A stretch of DNA of 64,000 nt from Micrasema longulum. Its lineage: Eukaryota; Arthropoda; Insecta; Trichoptera; Brachycentridae. Each line of letters begins with the position of its first letter. Position 1 is the first letter of the stretch. Positions 33,226 through 46,019 of this stretch are shown piece by piece. Below the pieces are notes generated by a model that did not search any database, was not told where the DNA came from, and saw only the letters and a program-made list of their open reading frames with translations. The stretch lies in assembly GCA_022494885.1 (NCBI GenBank), contig JAGVSM010001703.1, positions 124,001 through 188,000 on the forward strand, in the 5' to 3' direction. The position numbers and the translations under genes were made by a program.

Positions 33226-34929
33226 TTACGCAAATCGAGTACGTCTCATCCGCTGAATGGTATTTAAGGACATGTACGGTATTGAAATGCTTCTTAAGTA
33301 GGAAGGATTCATTCACCGTACTGAATTTAATCTAAAACAAGCAGTCTATTGGTCAATTTCGAAATTTATTTATTTGTTTCACATGAAACATTATACATAT
33401 ATAGATTTTTTTTATGTGAACACTTAACTAGGCATAACCCGTGTCAAGGCATTTATTTACGTTATTTTTATTTTTTTATTATGTTCTAGTATCAGTAGTT
33501 GATATTTGTAATAATATATTCGCATATGTACACACACATAAATGTATGCATAGATGTACACATACATAACCAAATAAGTTGTAAAATCAATGATAATAAA
33601 AGCCAAAAAAAATAACAGTAGTAATGTAATACATATAGGTAATGTGCAGATATTGAGCCGATAGGCATGCCACCATCGCGAGCTATTTGACTCATCTACA
33701 TCGACCGGCTGCCGGTCCTCCAACATCCGCACAAATAGCTATATACATATACATATACGACAATGTTTTATGTGATAATCAAAACACTGTATGGATATAA
33801 AAATTAGTTATAAATAAATAACAAACATGCAACAATAATTCCTAGTTTAAATTGACTACTGTTTTGCTGGCAGGACCATTTTATGACAGCTCTTGGGACC
33901 CAAATCCAGAGCGATTTAATTCAAATCTACCAATCAACATTAAGATATAATATATAGAGATGACACCTTATACAAATCTGAGCTAAAACTTCGTCTCCAA
34001 AGGAATGGGAATGACCAGCGGAGGGAGAAAGTATCGTCACGCCATATCCCGTCGACTTTGACAAGCAAAACAAGTAGTACAGTAAAAAACACGGACTGTT
34101 TACATCGATCTACTCTAAGTTTTTTTCAGTATGTCACTCCCTTTCTCATACGCGTCACCTTTGTTTATCGTTTCACTATACGCCCGACGAACTGAGCAGG
34201 ACAGAACCAGGAGATAGTTTTTATCAAATAAATACTGGAAACATTAATTAAACGTTTTTTGACATTAAGATTGCTTTTCTAAACATTGTTTACGGTGAAA
34301 CGTTATACTATTGCTTTTTTTAATCTTTTTCAGATCGATGCGTGCAGTATTTAAGCGTACATATAGACATTTAAGTAATTGCGAGGAGAAAAGTACCCGG
34401 GGAATGCTCGCAATAGACTGTAGTCCGTTCTATTAAACATATGCCAATTGGCCGTAGGTTGACGGGCTATATTCCGAACACTAATGTTTACTCTAGTTAT
34501 ACTTGTATGCCTCAATGCCAATCAGTGCGGCTTGTCCCATACAATTGAAAACGCCAAAAAAAACGTATTTTATTTTTCTTAGTTAATACACGTTATTGAA
34601 CTTACATAGACCGTATGTTGCTTGAATATTTCTGTGTATAGTCCCGACTTACCACAAATTTTTCTAGCAAGAAGGGACATGAAAATTATGTTTTATTGGA
34701 TTGTGTGTACAAAAAATAAATGAAATAAGAAATCGCTTCAATACCGTTTGTTTTCAATAATCCACTCACACACTAGGCTATAAAATACTGCATCATAAAA
34801 TTTTAATATGGCGCCATGATCCGGCTAGAATATTTCCAGACTGCTTATAATTTACTTATAATATACCTGTATTTTAAAATTCTCATAATAATTCATTAAA
34901 TTAAAATAAAAGTAGTTCAAAAAACAATC
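33226..34929. other. No gene seen
   Basis: Mixed AT-rich sequence, with short ATACAT-type simple repeats near 33735-33760. Hydrophobic minus-strand frames at 33457-33732 arise from T/A-rich simple sequence. Confidence 0.4.
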
Positions 34930-35120
34930 CTTAAGACAATGTTAAAGTTTGATTATGTCCAAATGCTTGTTCAAACATGGGCAGAATGGTGAATGTTACA
35001 CAGTGTGTAAAGTGGCCATTTAAACCAGCCAATGACAGGTCATAAGCCCTGTAAATGCCTAGACTTCCATATTCCCTTCTCGAAAACTTTTTCCCTCTCT
35101 GTTGAAATAAATTTAAATCA
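34930..35120 (-). repeat. Foldback-family copy, right arm
   Basis: GTTCAAACATGGGCAGAATG, GAATGTTACACAGTGTGTAA, CCAGCCAATGACAGGTCATA and TGCCTAGACTTCCATATTCC match 56490-56610 in order. The overlapping minus-strand frame is incidental. Confidence 0.8.
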
Positions 35121-35219
35121 ATGTTAAAGTGCTTATTGTCACCAGTTCGGTATAATGTTTTATGTTTCAAATTTTTGTATGTGTTTAAATGTTCATGAAA
35201 ATTTTAATTGGGTTTTACA

Positions 35220-35385
35220 ATTTTATTGGTACAAACACAAGACTAAAACTAAAGCTAAACACATAGGAATTCGGGAAGCCATTGAAGAACTACAGCCAGT
35301 ACCAAGAATGAGAACATCATATGGTCAATGTTCCCACTTATATCTTGGACCTAAATCTTTTAACAGTCTGCAAAAAAAATAAAAA
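35220..35385 (+). pseudogene. LINE RT C-terminus relic
   Basis: The end of the frame at 35155-35382 reads QPVPRMRTSYGQCSHLYLGP then KSFNSLQKK. This is the VPR.RT.YG ... .FN.LP segment found at the C-terminus of several LINE clades. Confidence 0.7.
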
Positions 35386-35789
35386 TAATAATAGATAGAA
35401 ATGCGAATAACCCGGAAACTATGGTCACCCGATAAATCCTATAATCCAAGCTGCCTACACTTAGTTGAGATTCGTAACAATATTTTATATTTGTATTTAA
35501 AATCGAGTATTTTTTTATATCTATGAGAAAATAGATTTTGTTTTTCGACTGAAGTATTAAATAAATATTTAATATAATTTACATAAAAAAAATATAAAAA
35601 AAGTCCGTTTAACTTGGTATAATTATATTTTGTATTTTTTTTGTTCAATGTGTGTACCTGTGATTTACGATTTACATATCTGTTTTTTTTATTTAAAAAA
35701 AAACATTTTTCAAAATTTTTGATATGTCATTTGATGATTTATTTTTCACTAAATATATGAGCGTGATCATTATATGAAACCATGTGTAT
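35386..35789. other. AT-rich stretch, no gene seen
   Basis: No supported feature. Confidence 0.4.
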
Positions 35790-35940
35790 AATATGTACAT
35801 GTTAAATTTTTATGCTATTTCTTTTTTCGTTTATCTACTGTTTATTATTTGAAGTGTTTGTTTCTACACACTGTGTAATTTTTGTACAGTAAAAGGCACT
35901 ACGTGCCGCGTATATTAACAAATAAATAAATAAAAGTTAA
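35790..35940 (+). repeat. Probable retroelement 3' end
   Basis: T-rich sequence containing GTTTGTTTCTACACACTGTG and AAAAGGCACTACGTGCCGCG (which includes the small hairpin GGCAC/GTGCC), ending in an (AAAT)n tail. Typical of a non-LTR 3' UTR. It may belong to the relic at 35220-35385. Confidence 0.5.
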
Positions 35941-35949
35941 ATAAAATTA

Positions 35950-36085
35950 GTTACGTAAACCTTGACAAAGAAGCTTGTTTGCTTTGAAACCGGTCGGTGA
36001 AAAATAAAAATTAGTGGTTAAAAACAAAGTGGTTTTATTTATTTTATTATAATGAATAACCACAAAGTTAGTGCTTCAAATATAA
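35950..36085 (+). repeat. GAAACCGGTC element, single arm
   Basis: GACAAAGAAGCTTGTTTGCT, then GAAACCGGTCGGTGAAAAAT and AATTAGTGGTTAAAAACAAA, continuing to ATAACCACAAAGTTAGTGCT. This is the reverse complement of 49950-50075, including flanking sequence. Confidence 0.8.
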
Positions 36086-36589
36086 ACTTTAAACTAAAAG
36101 TTAATTTACTAAAAACCATACCAAAGCTTTGACAAACGGATTTAGTAGTGATGTTAGCAATTGTTCTTACCAGGGTCCGGACGACATTATACAGTAGATC
36201 ATGAACCAAAAAAATACAGCCTATTATATTAAGAAGGTTGTCAAAATATAAGAAGTTGTATGATAATATTGGTTTAGGATATTACAAAAAACAGTGTAAA
36301 ATTGTACAACTTAATTTTCTTTTTTAATATTTAATGTTTTAAGACTGTCCTCTTAACCAAATTGAAATCAATAGGATTGCTGATCTTCACCCATATACGA
36401 CTGATCAAGGTGAGTTGCATTCAAATGCCAAACCTATTCTTGTAATAAACGGTTTACTATAAAAACGTTGTACATTACATATTGAAAATTAATTAATTCA
36501 TTAGAGAAAATTTTACATATTCGTTGTTTAATTTTTGCCTTTAAATAGACCTTAATGGAATATAATTGACATAATTTGTACTTTTATCT
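36086..36589. other. AT-rich stretch, no gene seen
   Basis: No supported feature. Confidence 0.4.
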
Positions 36590-36900
36590 CAACAGAGAAG
36601 AGGGAATAAAAATATTTGGGAATGTGAAAATCTAGGCATTTACAGAGATTATGATGAATTTCACCATTTACATAATACAATTTTCGGATATTGTATTTTC
36701 AATAATATTTTAAAAACGTCTAAAAGATTGTAGACAGGCTGAAGTTCCTCCCTAATGAGTTATTAAGATCTAAATTTGTTGCAGTTACAGAAAGAAAAAC
36801 GAAGAAAATATGAACCAGCTAGTGACAGGTTATAAGCGCTGTAAATGCCTAATCTTCCATATTTCTCCCGTTTTCCCTTTCTGTTGCAACAAACTTAGAA
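36590..36900. repeat. Foldback-family fragments, two arms
   Basis: 36600-36665 matches the arm in + orientation (AAATCTAGGCATTTACAGAG). 36790-36895 matches the opposite orientation (CAGCTAGTGACAGGTTATAA, TGCCTAATCTTCCATATTTC). Both are diverged, with a different central sequence between them. Confidence 0.6.
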
Positions 36901-38490
36901 CAAAAAAGGGCTATATCATCTACGTAGCTAATATTATTCATACAATTATTACCAATATTGCAACCAACTTCTGTTTTATTTAATTTATATATAAGCGCAT
37001 TTGTGTAGATGTTAAACAATAATTTGTGAGGTCAAACTTCCTTGTCTTATATGTAATCTGAGTTTAAATGTGGGTTAGAAAGTATTTTTCTACATGACAA
37101 GGTTTTCTTGTGTGTTGTGGCTTGTGGCCTGTTAATAGCGAATGGTGATTTTTTTTATAAGTAAACTACAAAAAATATTTATTAATTTGTACCTGAGTAA
37201 TATATAAATAGCTACTTTTTTACGGTTTTGTAAACATCATCGTGCTGCTTTAGCTGTTGAAATCAGAAGATTATTACCAATAATTTATCAAATCAATCAG
37301 CTCAAACAATAATTATTGTTGTTAACCTCGTGATATGCGTAGAAATATTCTACACTATTTATATACAATACTGATATAAAAGTTTATAAAAAAATATTAC
37401 GTAGATATTAAGTGTCAAAACTAAGCACTATCTAATTTCTTTTGGAAATTAATAACGCTAAAAAGGGCATCATCGAGCGCCATGTGTATATCATAATATG
37501 TAAATTGTATAATACTAAATGAAAGTAGTATTTGGTATAAAATCAAATGTTTGAACTAGCATTTTTCAAACAGAGAATCTAAAAATAATATTAGTAATCT
37601 GCGAGTGTTTTAGAACAAAAACACCGCAACTGAGTTAAGATGTAAAAAAAGGGTACATTTTTGTATGGTAAAATAAGCTTGCATAATCGGCTAGTTTCTT
37701 CGTTCACTTGGAAAAGGCTGGTGCTGGGCGCACTTTATCAATATTTATATTGGTTTTTCGAGGAATACGTAAACCGTGGCGGTGATTAATAATAAATATA
37801 TGTTGTTTTGTTCATTCTCCCATATAAAGAGTAACTATAAAACATTATTACCGATATTCAAATAACATAATGGTAAACTTCGCACATTTGCTTATATGGA
37901 CAATTTCACCCTGATGCCTGTAGTGTGCCCACTATCTCTCAAAGAGTCCTACATTTATAAAACTTTGACACTCTTGAAAGCTTTACTCAAATCCAAAAAA
38001 ACACGCTAAAATTGTGGTGTTTCCCCTAGCACTAGCAAGTATCCAAATATTTGATTGAGGAGGAACACAGCCACATTTCATGTACTGTCCAATCTCTTAT
38101 GTTGATTATAATATATAAACATATATGTTTTATGCATTTGAACCAACGTACTACTATATATTTTTTTTTTTCATGGTACAAATACCTTTTACATACATTT
38201 TTTGTACATAGCATGATATTTTGCACATCAATAATTTTTACAAGAAAAAAAAAAATCTCACAATTAGAGAATATAAAATTAACTTAAATTTACAAAATAT
38301 TATGGATACCTAATTTTTCAAAATATAGGTAACTTTAGAAAAAAATATATAATGAAAAAATAGCTATGCAAATTGTAACACTAAAGAGTCGGTAATATAA
38401 AATAATAATAGATAATATTTCATGTAATACACGGTATTAACATAAAAGTTTAGTACTTACTGAAAACACATTATAATTAAATATTAATTA
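36901..38490. other. AT-rich stretch, no gene seen
   Basis: Several short frames (38032-38287), all low complexity. No repeat recognised. Confidence 0.45.
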
Positions 38491-38745
38491 CTAGCTTTTA
38501 CCCGCGGCTTCGTTCACGTGGTATAAGGGAGAAATTAGTCGGGTAATTAATGAGTTTTGTCGTTTAAAAATAAGAATTTTCCCAGTAAAATAATATTTTT
38601 TTGAAACAAAATGTAGCTTGCATCAATTATTGCCGGTCTTTCAACTATTGCTATGAAAAAATACCACTTACCGTTAGTCTGTAGCGACATCGCGTCGTTA
38701 TTCTGTTCACAAATCCAAGCAAACCAAACTAACCATAGATAAAGC
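38491..38745 (+). repeat. RTE-like short retroelement, 5' part
   Basis: Starts ACTAGCTTTTACCCGCGGCT then TCGTTCACGTGG, the head of a repeat very common in Lepidoptera and some other insects. Further matches are GTAGCTTGCATCAATTATTG and CTTTCAACTATTGCTATGAA. The end of a copy of this type lies at 39412-39553. Confidence 0.65.
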
Positions 38746-39411
38746 AAGTCAGTTCTAGAAGTTTAAAGAATTTTAAAATCGATTCTTTTTGGCATCAACC
38801 TTTTTTTTTTATTAGGGCTTTCTACCAAAACTTGATAACATCGGCCAAAAACAAGTTACATTAATTAAAAGTAAATATAAGAACAACATAAACGGAAAAG
38901 CTTAACAATATAGATACAAACAATAGGGAACAAAAATATAAGTACAAAAATAACATAAAAATATTAATAGTTATAATAAACATATAACTAAACTAACAAA
39001 AATTTCAACACAAATAGAAATAGGCAGTAACAGAAAAACTCACCAAAACCTGATAGTGCCTATTTAGCAGAAAGGAGAAACCTACAGTAAAAAATTAGAA
39101 GGAAGATAGAACTTAATAACTAGAAAAATTATAACAAAATAATAAAAATATTAACAAACATAATCTAAGGTCAATGATAAATTATGATTATTAAAATTTT
39201 AAAAAATAAACGCTGTAATAATGACGTTAAAATATTTTACATAAACTTAAAAATGTAAGATAAATTTATTGTAAAAAAAATAAGAATTAATTTAAACATA
39301 ATTATTTCAATGAAACTAATATTACAAATCAAATAATGTTCCGAAATTAATGTTTCGCATTGTTGCACATTGTTGATTATATTTTATATATTTTTCATTA
39401 TTTTTTTTTTT
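38746..39411. other. A-rich stretch between two retroelement pieces
   Basis: Extremely A-rich on the + strand, with no open frame. It could be an insertion splitting one element or simply unrelated sequence. Confidence 0.4.
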
Positions 39412-39560
39412 GAGTTAGGGGTGAAAACTAAGTATCCTGTATTACTCTCCGGCTATCCGTATTTAAAAAAAATGACAATCGGTCGCTCCGTTGATACGTG
39501 AAGAAAATAGAAACAATCAAACAAACTAACTTTCGCATTTATATTATTAGTATGGATTAG
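39412..39560 (+). repeat. RTE-like short retroelement, 3' part
   Basis: GAAAACTAAGTATCCTGTAT, CGGTCGCTCCGTTGATACGT, a CAAACAAACTAACTTTCGCA run and a final TATTATTAGTATGGA. The order and terminal motif match the 3' end of the same widespread insect repeat. Confidence 0.7.
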
Positions 39561-40222
39561 TATATAAGTATGAATATGGAAGTTTTGATGGATGGATACC
39601 CTCGAGAAGTATCCACTGAAATGTTTAATGTGATTAAAAATGCATCTGAAATATAATCCGACTCCAAAACCTGGGTGCTCTTTATTATTCATTTTTACGA
39701 TACAAATTTTGATGCAGAAAACGAGAATGACCGAGAAAGTCATCCCACGATAAATCCAATAAATACTTAAAGATGGACGTTTCAAAAGTTTAAATATTCA
39801 GCATGTGTTCACGAGAAGATGTATGAATGTAGAGGAAGCGAGGTATGTATGCAAATACAGTTTATCATATAAAATATTATTAGATATTTATCTACCTATC
39901 ATTTTGATTCATTATTTTTCTGCTTGTCTGACTGGTCAAACGTTTTTTCATTCAGTTTTTTAAAGATCATTTTCTATTTTCGCAAACACGACTCTCGAAT
40001 GAATCAGATTTGTCGAGGAAAAAGTGTGATGGTTTTTTTGTGCTTTTTGAACTTTTAAATTTTTACCTGTGAGTTATTGGCTATCTCCCAAGGCAACTAG
40101 ATGCGTGTATTCACAAGTAGCGAGAACAATATTTTAATGATTCAGAGTTTTTATTCATAGATACGAACTGTACTTATTAATATTTTTATTTTTTATTTTA
40201 TTATTTTAACATTTTAATATCA
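39561..40222. other. Mostly unassigned; short LINE trace
   Basis: 39815-39850 reads RRCMNVEEARYVC on the + strand, a short piece of the LINE C-terminus seen in full at 31190-31690. The rest is anonymous AT-rich sequence. Confidence 0.45.
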
Positions 40223-40325
40223 AAGATTGGATTTTACCTACTAGGGAATTTATTCAAACTTACATAAATTTAAACAGAAAAGAAGAACCTTTTTGAGAAG
40301 GGAATATAGAAATCAGCAGAAATTA
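40223..40325 (+). repeat. Foldback-family fragment
   Basis: ATTGGATTTTACCTACTAGG, GAACCTTTTTGAGAAGGGAA and ATATAGAAATC match 17695-17785, diverged. Confidence 0.5.
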
Positions 40326-40354
40326 AGAAATATTTTTTGTTTTATTTTTGAACC

Positions 40355-40640
40355 GGATTGTGTTCCCTTGGTAGCGGACATACGGGTCTGAGGTCCAAAG
40401 TTCAAACGCCGCTAAACAGTTTAAAAAATAAATTTAAAAATATTTGCGTTCTCACAATTTACGATTTACCCCCAAACATTTCAATTTTGGGGGCCATTTT
40501 TAAATAACTCTTTAGAAATTGGAAATCAGTTCAAGTTGTGGTTGAACGGGTGCTAGAGTTATTTTCAACTAGTTAAAAATAGCCTCAAAATTAAAATACA
40601 TTTTCATAAATCGTAAGAATAATAATATTGAATAGAAAAA
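40355..40640. repeat. SINE family 2 pieces in both orientations
   Basis: 40360-40425 is a decayed family 2 head (GGTCTGAGGTCCAAAGTTCA). 40440-40515 is the family tail on the minus strand. 40520-40620 carries head and tail traces on the + strand again. At least two insertions, one inverted. Confidence 0.6.
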
Positions 40641-40734
40641 TATTTCATCGAAAAAAATCACAAATAATAATAAAATAACTTCTTGGAGAATGGAGTAATC
40701 AGAGGAGTCTCATCAACGTTTTTATTACTTTTCT

Positions 40735-40890
40735 GCAATGTTCCTAGTGGTGGATAGGGCACTGCACTTGTAACCAACCGCATATAATTTTTATTACACA
40801 AATATAGATCAGTCTTAGGTACGCTTTAGGTGCCTGTCTGGGACTTTAAAATATTCTAGAATAGAAACACCCTTTTTAATTTAGTCAAGG
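40735..40890 (-). repeat. SINE family 1 tail portion
   Basis: In + orientation: TAGTGGTGGATAGGGCACTG, TAGATCAGTCTTAGGTACGC, TTTAGGTGCCTGTCTGGGAC. No head. Confidence 0.75.
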
Positions 40891-41164
40891 TAGAATCCAG
40901 TGTAGAATTTGTTTAAAAGGAATTGAACATACTCACAATATTGTTGAAAATGTTATATCTACAAATATTTACAGAAAATTCAAGTTACCTCAAAAATCAT
41001 CAATAAAACTAACCGAACACCGTTGCATTAATTAAATACTACAATCCTCAATAAAAAACCAAGCAGTTAAAGCCTCCATCACTCACAGGAATCCAGTTTA
41101 GAAGCCTATGGCCGACTTTATAATGATCTTACAAACCCAAATATTTATTCAACTAATTTTATTT
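40891..41164. other. AT-rich stretch, no gene seen
   Basis: No supported feature. Confidence 0.4.
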
Positions 41165-41250
41165 TTAAAATAAGTCAAAATCCTGCAAAAGAAAATCGAG
41201 TCGAGATTACTCGGCCCACGGTGCACTGATAAGTGCGTTTGTCTGTCATT
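41165..41250 (+). repeat. Low-copy tRNA-like repeat, second copy of 23575-23680
   Basis: Shares AATCCTGCAAAA and the GTTTGTCTGTCATT block with 23575-23660. Confidence 0.45.
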
Positions 41251-41924
41251 AAATAAAATAATTATAACACAATAAAAAAAACCCATTATTTCTAATTTTA
41301 TCGTGCCGCGCGGATATTTATCATCGCACAATATTTCGAATGGAACAAGCCAGGTAGACAATTATTTGTTGGTTCTTATGATATCGTGGCCTCGAATGTG
41401 TTGTGTAATGCCAATTTTAGGTGTCCTTAATATCACATGTCTGATAAAGAGGTTTGTCTTAATAATGTTAAGACAAAAAAGGTTTCACATAGTAAATTAT
41501 CATGCACATTTTTTTAAAGTTCATTGGAAATTACTAGAGACCGGATTATATTCAACACAAAACGGCTGATATATGCACGCAAATATGCGTAAATACTCCT
41601 AAAATATTTATATTAGTTAAGAGTGAAAATGTGCAACATACAACATTAAAATTACTGTTTATTCGTAAAAACTTAATCACTCTTTGTTTTTATGAATGTT
41701 AACAAAATTGTGTTTTTATAACTTTTCTGTTGTGCGGTTGTGCTCTGCTCGACTCCAACTATTACGAACTTCAAAAATATCACAAATACCCATCAGCAGT
41801 TTTTCAGTTAAATATGCTAAAACCTGTAAAAATTGCCAAAGCATGCAAATGCATATAGTCTGGTCTCTGGTAATTACATATTATCTTGTCACAATTTTAT
41901 AACGACGCATGTAATGTAATTTTT
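41251..41924. other. No gene supported
   Basis: Open frames at 41303-41569 and 41696-41902 have no recognisable domain or splice context. Confidence 0.4.
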
Positions 41925-42610
41925 TTGACACTTTATGCCACAATTTGATAAGTACAAAAGTGTATTTATCAATGTATTTATTTACACCTTTTATCAAAAA
42001 TACAACATTACTAACAAGGGTACATACCCCGTTCCAAGCTAGGCAATTACATTAATATATATGATAATAGTTAACAAATTAATAGAGAGCACATACTAAT
42101 ACAACACAAACTTACTCGTAAACACATTTTGATACACACATATATACGCATGTACATACACACACGCGTACATACACCCATGCGCATACACATACATACA
42201 TTCATAAAACATAGACAATTTATTTATAATGCGAAACTTCATGGTTACCATCTGTATATATATATTTTTTAATTATTCCATATTTTATTTTCGACATCCA
42301 GTAAGAATCTCCAATCCGTGGCATGCATCAATTTTTCTAAATCCCTACGACCAATTTCATAAAAGAGCGAGGTCAACACCTTCCACAACTTGACAACACT
42401 CCCGTCTTTCCACGATTTTGGCAAAAGGTTGTGGACCTTTTTTTGCCCTATAGAAATCTGCCACGACCTCTTCGCTAATATCAGATCCCTATAAGAATTA
42501 TCTTGTATTATGGTTGTGGTTGACGCTTGGGTAAATGTCTCTATTGATGTAATGTAACCACTACCGTTCTCAATATATACTGTTGAATAATATTCAGTAC
42601 TCAGAATTCT
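41925..42610 (-). pseudogene. Probable LINE polyprotein end and 3' UTR
   Basis: A minus-strand frame open from about 42560 to a stop at 42270-42272 reads SYRDLILAKRSWQISIGQKK, HNLLPKSWKDGSVVKLWKVL and EIGRRDLEKLMHATDWRFLL. A coherent, Lys/Arg/Leu/Trp-rich C-terminus followed by long AT-rich, ACACAT-repeat sequence down to a TTATCAAA tail fits a LINE end, but I do not recognise the family. Confidence 0.4.
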
Positions 42611-43654
42611 TTGAAGAGCAAGTCACTTGGATAACGAAATGTTTTTTTTTTTAATGACTTGGATTAAAGATTTCTGTATCATTTGATACTTGTGTTAGTT
42701 ATACATATTTTGCTTTTTTCAAATATGGAAAAAAAGCCTATCAATAACTTTTTCAAGATCAAATATAAAAGTAAGTCAATGTCGCATTTTCCGCACATCC
42801 GTCGTTGTTCTACGATCCCGACGATATTTTTTAGCAGGCTGCTAAGGTGGCGTTAAATGGTTTTTGAAATACAGTTGAGTCTTCTGGACCAAACGACCTT
42901 GAAATACAGTTGGGGCTTGTGACCTAGGTCTAGAATCCATAATTTTTATCTACTCATCGTTACGCGTTGCATACTCGCAGTATACATAGGTTTCATGGCC
43001 GTATGTAAAATAAACAAACATTTCTGCCAAACGTCAATCCAAATTGCCTATTCGCTATGGACAAGGGGAATTTCGGATTAAGAAACTCCGAATGCATCGC
43101 CACATTTAATGGTGGCTCAAAGTTCCTGGCTAAACTCCAAAACATTTTGGGTTATGTCGGAACATTATTATGCAAATATGTAGTTCATTATCAACTATTG
43201 ATATAGGTTGGGTAGGTATCCAACAGGGGCGATTCGTCCATATAATCGATTATGCGCAGCTTACCATTATATTTTACCATAATGTTTTATAGTACCTTTA
43301 ATTACGGGAAAATAAATTAAATAAGTTTGATTTATTAAAAATAAACGTCTTCGTTTATATCTTCCTCAAAAATTAAATATAATCATCTACAAGCGCACCC
43401 AGCGCATTGCCCGTTCCCAGTGGGAGAAAAAAACTGGCCAATTTCTGCAGCTTATTTTTTCATACAAAATGTATACTGTATTTTAACATCTCAAATCCAG
43501 TAGAAAAAAAATTACCGTTCGCCACTGGTATCAAATAACCCCTCTTGCAAATAAATTGTTACTTTTTGTGTATTTAACATGTATATTTAATTTAAACCTT
43601 ATACATGTAACACTGTAGATTGAACAAACTCCTTTTTTTTATGTGTTTTTTTTT
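42611..43654. other. No gene seen
   Basis: No domain-bearing frame. A long T tract lies at 43640-43662. Confidence 0.45.
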
Positions 43655-44170
43655 TTTTTTTTCAAAAATATTTACAAAATAGTCTTAAATTAAAGTCCTG
43701 CTGAGTTGCATACATACAACTCGTCAGCAGGTTCTTAAAAATTGCATCGATTATTCACACTTAACCTACATTAATAATAATTTTACTTGAAAAACATTAC
43801 ATATTACAATTTCAAAAATTGAAAACTATCACCAATACAAAAAACTTTTATCTATTAACCATAATTTGAGCAAACGGCTCACTCCTGTATTTAACTCAGT
43901 ATTTTAAATATTGTTTGGTAAATTGTTAAATATTTTAGGTTTACTGTATTGCAGTGTCCTTTTGCCATATTTATTGCAATATCTAGGAACAGCTAGCCTT
44001 TCCATATTAGTAAACCTGGTGTTGTAATCATGTACCAACTTGTGTTTATACTCGGAGTGCGACGCATGCTGACAAATAAATTTGTACCAAAGTAGAGTCC
44101 TAACAAATAATATCATCAATCAAATATTGTGGCTCAGGCGGTATACTTTTTTATGTAGTAGCAATTTGAT
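43655..44170 (-). pseudogene. LINE RT C-terminus relic with 3' end
   Basis: The minus-strand frame 43904-44119 contains VRTLLWYKFICQHA, HKLVHDYNTRFTNMERLAVP and KYGKRTLQYSKPKIFNNLPN. This is the H.YNTR ... VPR...G...... .FN.LP signature of LINE C-termini. The 3' region carries a GCTGAGTTGCATACATACAA block. Confidence 0.75.
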
Positions 44171-44335
44171 CATAGAATTTTGCAAAGTTTGAATAAAATG
44201 AATACTAGTTTCACTTTATAACCCCCAGGAAGTTATAGCGTACCGTATAATTGATTCAGAGAGAGATAAATAAATATTTCGTAAAGTATTAAGAGGGACA
44301 TAATATTTTAATATATACATTCTATATATGCTAAA
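44171..44335. other. AT-rich spacer
   Basis: Nothing seen. Confidence 0.4.
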
Positions 44336-44660
44336 ATGAAAACTTATAAATGTAGGCTCGCAGCGCAGGTGAGGAAACACCTATACATATTCTATATGAG
44401 TGTAATGCTTTGCATCATAAAAGGAGCCTCATCCTCGGAGGACCACTGGTTAAATCTGAGGATGTTAAAGAAATCGCTCCCTGCCTAATAGCCCGATACT
44501 TTACGGATCTGGGCTTAGAGGGGGAGATTTAGCAAAATGTAAACTCTTGCCTTCCACACAGTAGCGAGGTTCTTTATAGACCTGGGCTTGGAGGGCGAGA
44601 ACTATTCAGGGAAACCCGTCACATTAGATCTTCACAGGTCGCAGTGACGTCAGGAGCTTA
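44336..44660 (+). pseudogene. LINE RNase-H/C-terminal zinc-knuckle relic (R1/I-type)
   Basis: The + strand reads CRSAGEETPIHILYECNALH, HKRSLILGGPLVKSEDVKEI and LIARYFTDLGLEGE. This follows the C..C-like ... ET..HIL.EC.AL ... LG ... .. F...LGL pattern at the C-terminus of R1/I-type LINEs. About 90 bases later a second RFFIDLGLEGE occurs, so the end of the frame is partly duplicated. Confidence 0.7.
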
Positions 44661-45299
44661 TATAGCACTGACCACCACATCTAACAATAAGAAAAAAATA
44701 GTTAACAAATAAAATCTCTATAAACTTATTTACCAAGTACCTAGGCGGGAATAAAACTGGTTTTTCAATACAATTTTTTTATAAAAAAGAACGTTAGGAG
44801 TTTGAAATGTTGAATATAGGTAGGTAATGTAATTCATTATATTTAAATAGACGATTTTTAAAGCACAGGTAATCAATCGTTTTGACGCACCGTTCTTTAA
44901 AAATAATATTGATCTACATAATAAATGGATTAATAATACTACAAAATAACATGACATCGGTGGTAAACATACTTTAAAAAAAATAACTTCTGATCGAAAG
45001 CAGTTTGTGCAAAATTTATTAAAATGACAAATAAAGGTCTGAAAGCGATGAAAGAGTCTGTCAGATGAAGCCCGTAGGGCCGTGTAATTGAGATCCGAAT
45101 GGCCGATTGACTGATGCCCAAAGATACTACTTTCCCACCATGTAAATCGGCTTATTATTTGATATCTTAAGCTTTAGTTTTTACTTGTTCCACTATTTAC
45201 TTTTACTTTGTATTTATTCATTTTATCTTATAAATTTATTGAATTATTAAGTATACATATGTAATACCAGGGAATTTATATAAAACTAGTTGATTAGAA
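44661..45299. other. AT-rich stretch, no gene seen
   Basis: Two minus-strand frames (44730-44957, 44939-45121) have no domain. Confidence 0.4.
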
Positions 45300-45525
45300 A
45301 GCAAACCTGGTATCTTTCATAGCTCTGTTATCATTGGTTGATTTACATGCACTAGTGACGTCGTTCAACGTAGTACGTTTTTATTAAAATATTTTTTATC
45401 ATTTTGCGTACATTTTCAAGAAACTGTGCCATACAATTTTAGGAGCTAATTTTTACCAGGCGTAAGAAAATATTTTTTGTATCCAATGTTCCGTAGGGCT
45501 GATGTTCCTCATTGGGGATGAGGGA
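45300..45525 (-). repeat. CRE-bearing dispersed repeat, minus-strand copy
   Basis: Reverse-complement match to 7510-7720: TGCACTAGTGACGTCGTTCA, ATTTTGCGTACATTTTCAAG, TTTTTACCAGGCGTAAGAAA and GGGCTGATGTTCCTCATT. One CRE half-site survives as GTGACGTCG. Confidence 0.75.
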
Positions 45526-46019
45526 AGTCCGAATGATCGAAAATCTGCATAATCGAAATGTTTATATGTAATCAAGAGGAGAAAGAAAAATAAACATATC
45601 TTTATAGTGTTGTGAATGTTTTTATTGAAATATGTACACGTACATTATGGAGATATTAAACTTAAATTTACAATTATAGATAAATAAAAAATTCTGCTAT
45701 TGATTTTTGCTTAAATTAGTTCTCCTTAAAGAAGCTGCCAAATTACTTTTATATGTCTTTGAGACACAAGTAGTTTTGAGTTGCGTTCTTGCTGCCTCTC
45801 ATACCACTTCATGGTGATATCTATATATTTAAAATCGACGTTTCATTGTCCCGTTTTCTGCACCCCAAAACTGAACCAATTTAATTGTTACATCCGTGTT
45901 AAGACCTAACCTGTATTTAAAAAGTATTTATTTTATTTGTATACGGCCCATCCAAAGGCGGCAGATAAAACTGGGCCCCTTTTTGGGTCTTTGGATGGTA
46001 CTAGCTCTAATAAAAAATA
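45526..46019. other. No gene seen; short hairpin
   Basis: CCATCCAAAG (45948-45957) and CTTTGGATGG (45990-45999) form an inverted pair. Motifs AATCGAAA at 45553 and GATAATCGAGATTCTAC at 46177 resemble pogo-type transposon ends, but a matching pair could not be established. Confidence 0.35.

Noticed and set aside
41303..41569. 88-codon + frame
   Set aside because: No domain, no splice context, AT-rich flanks; overlaps nothing recognisable.
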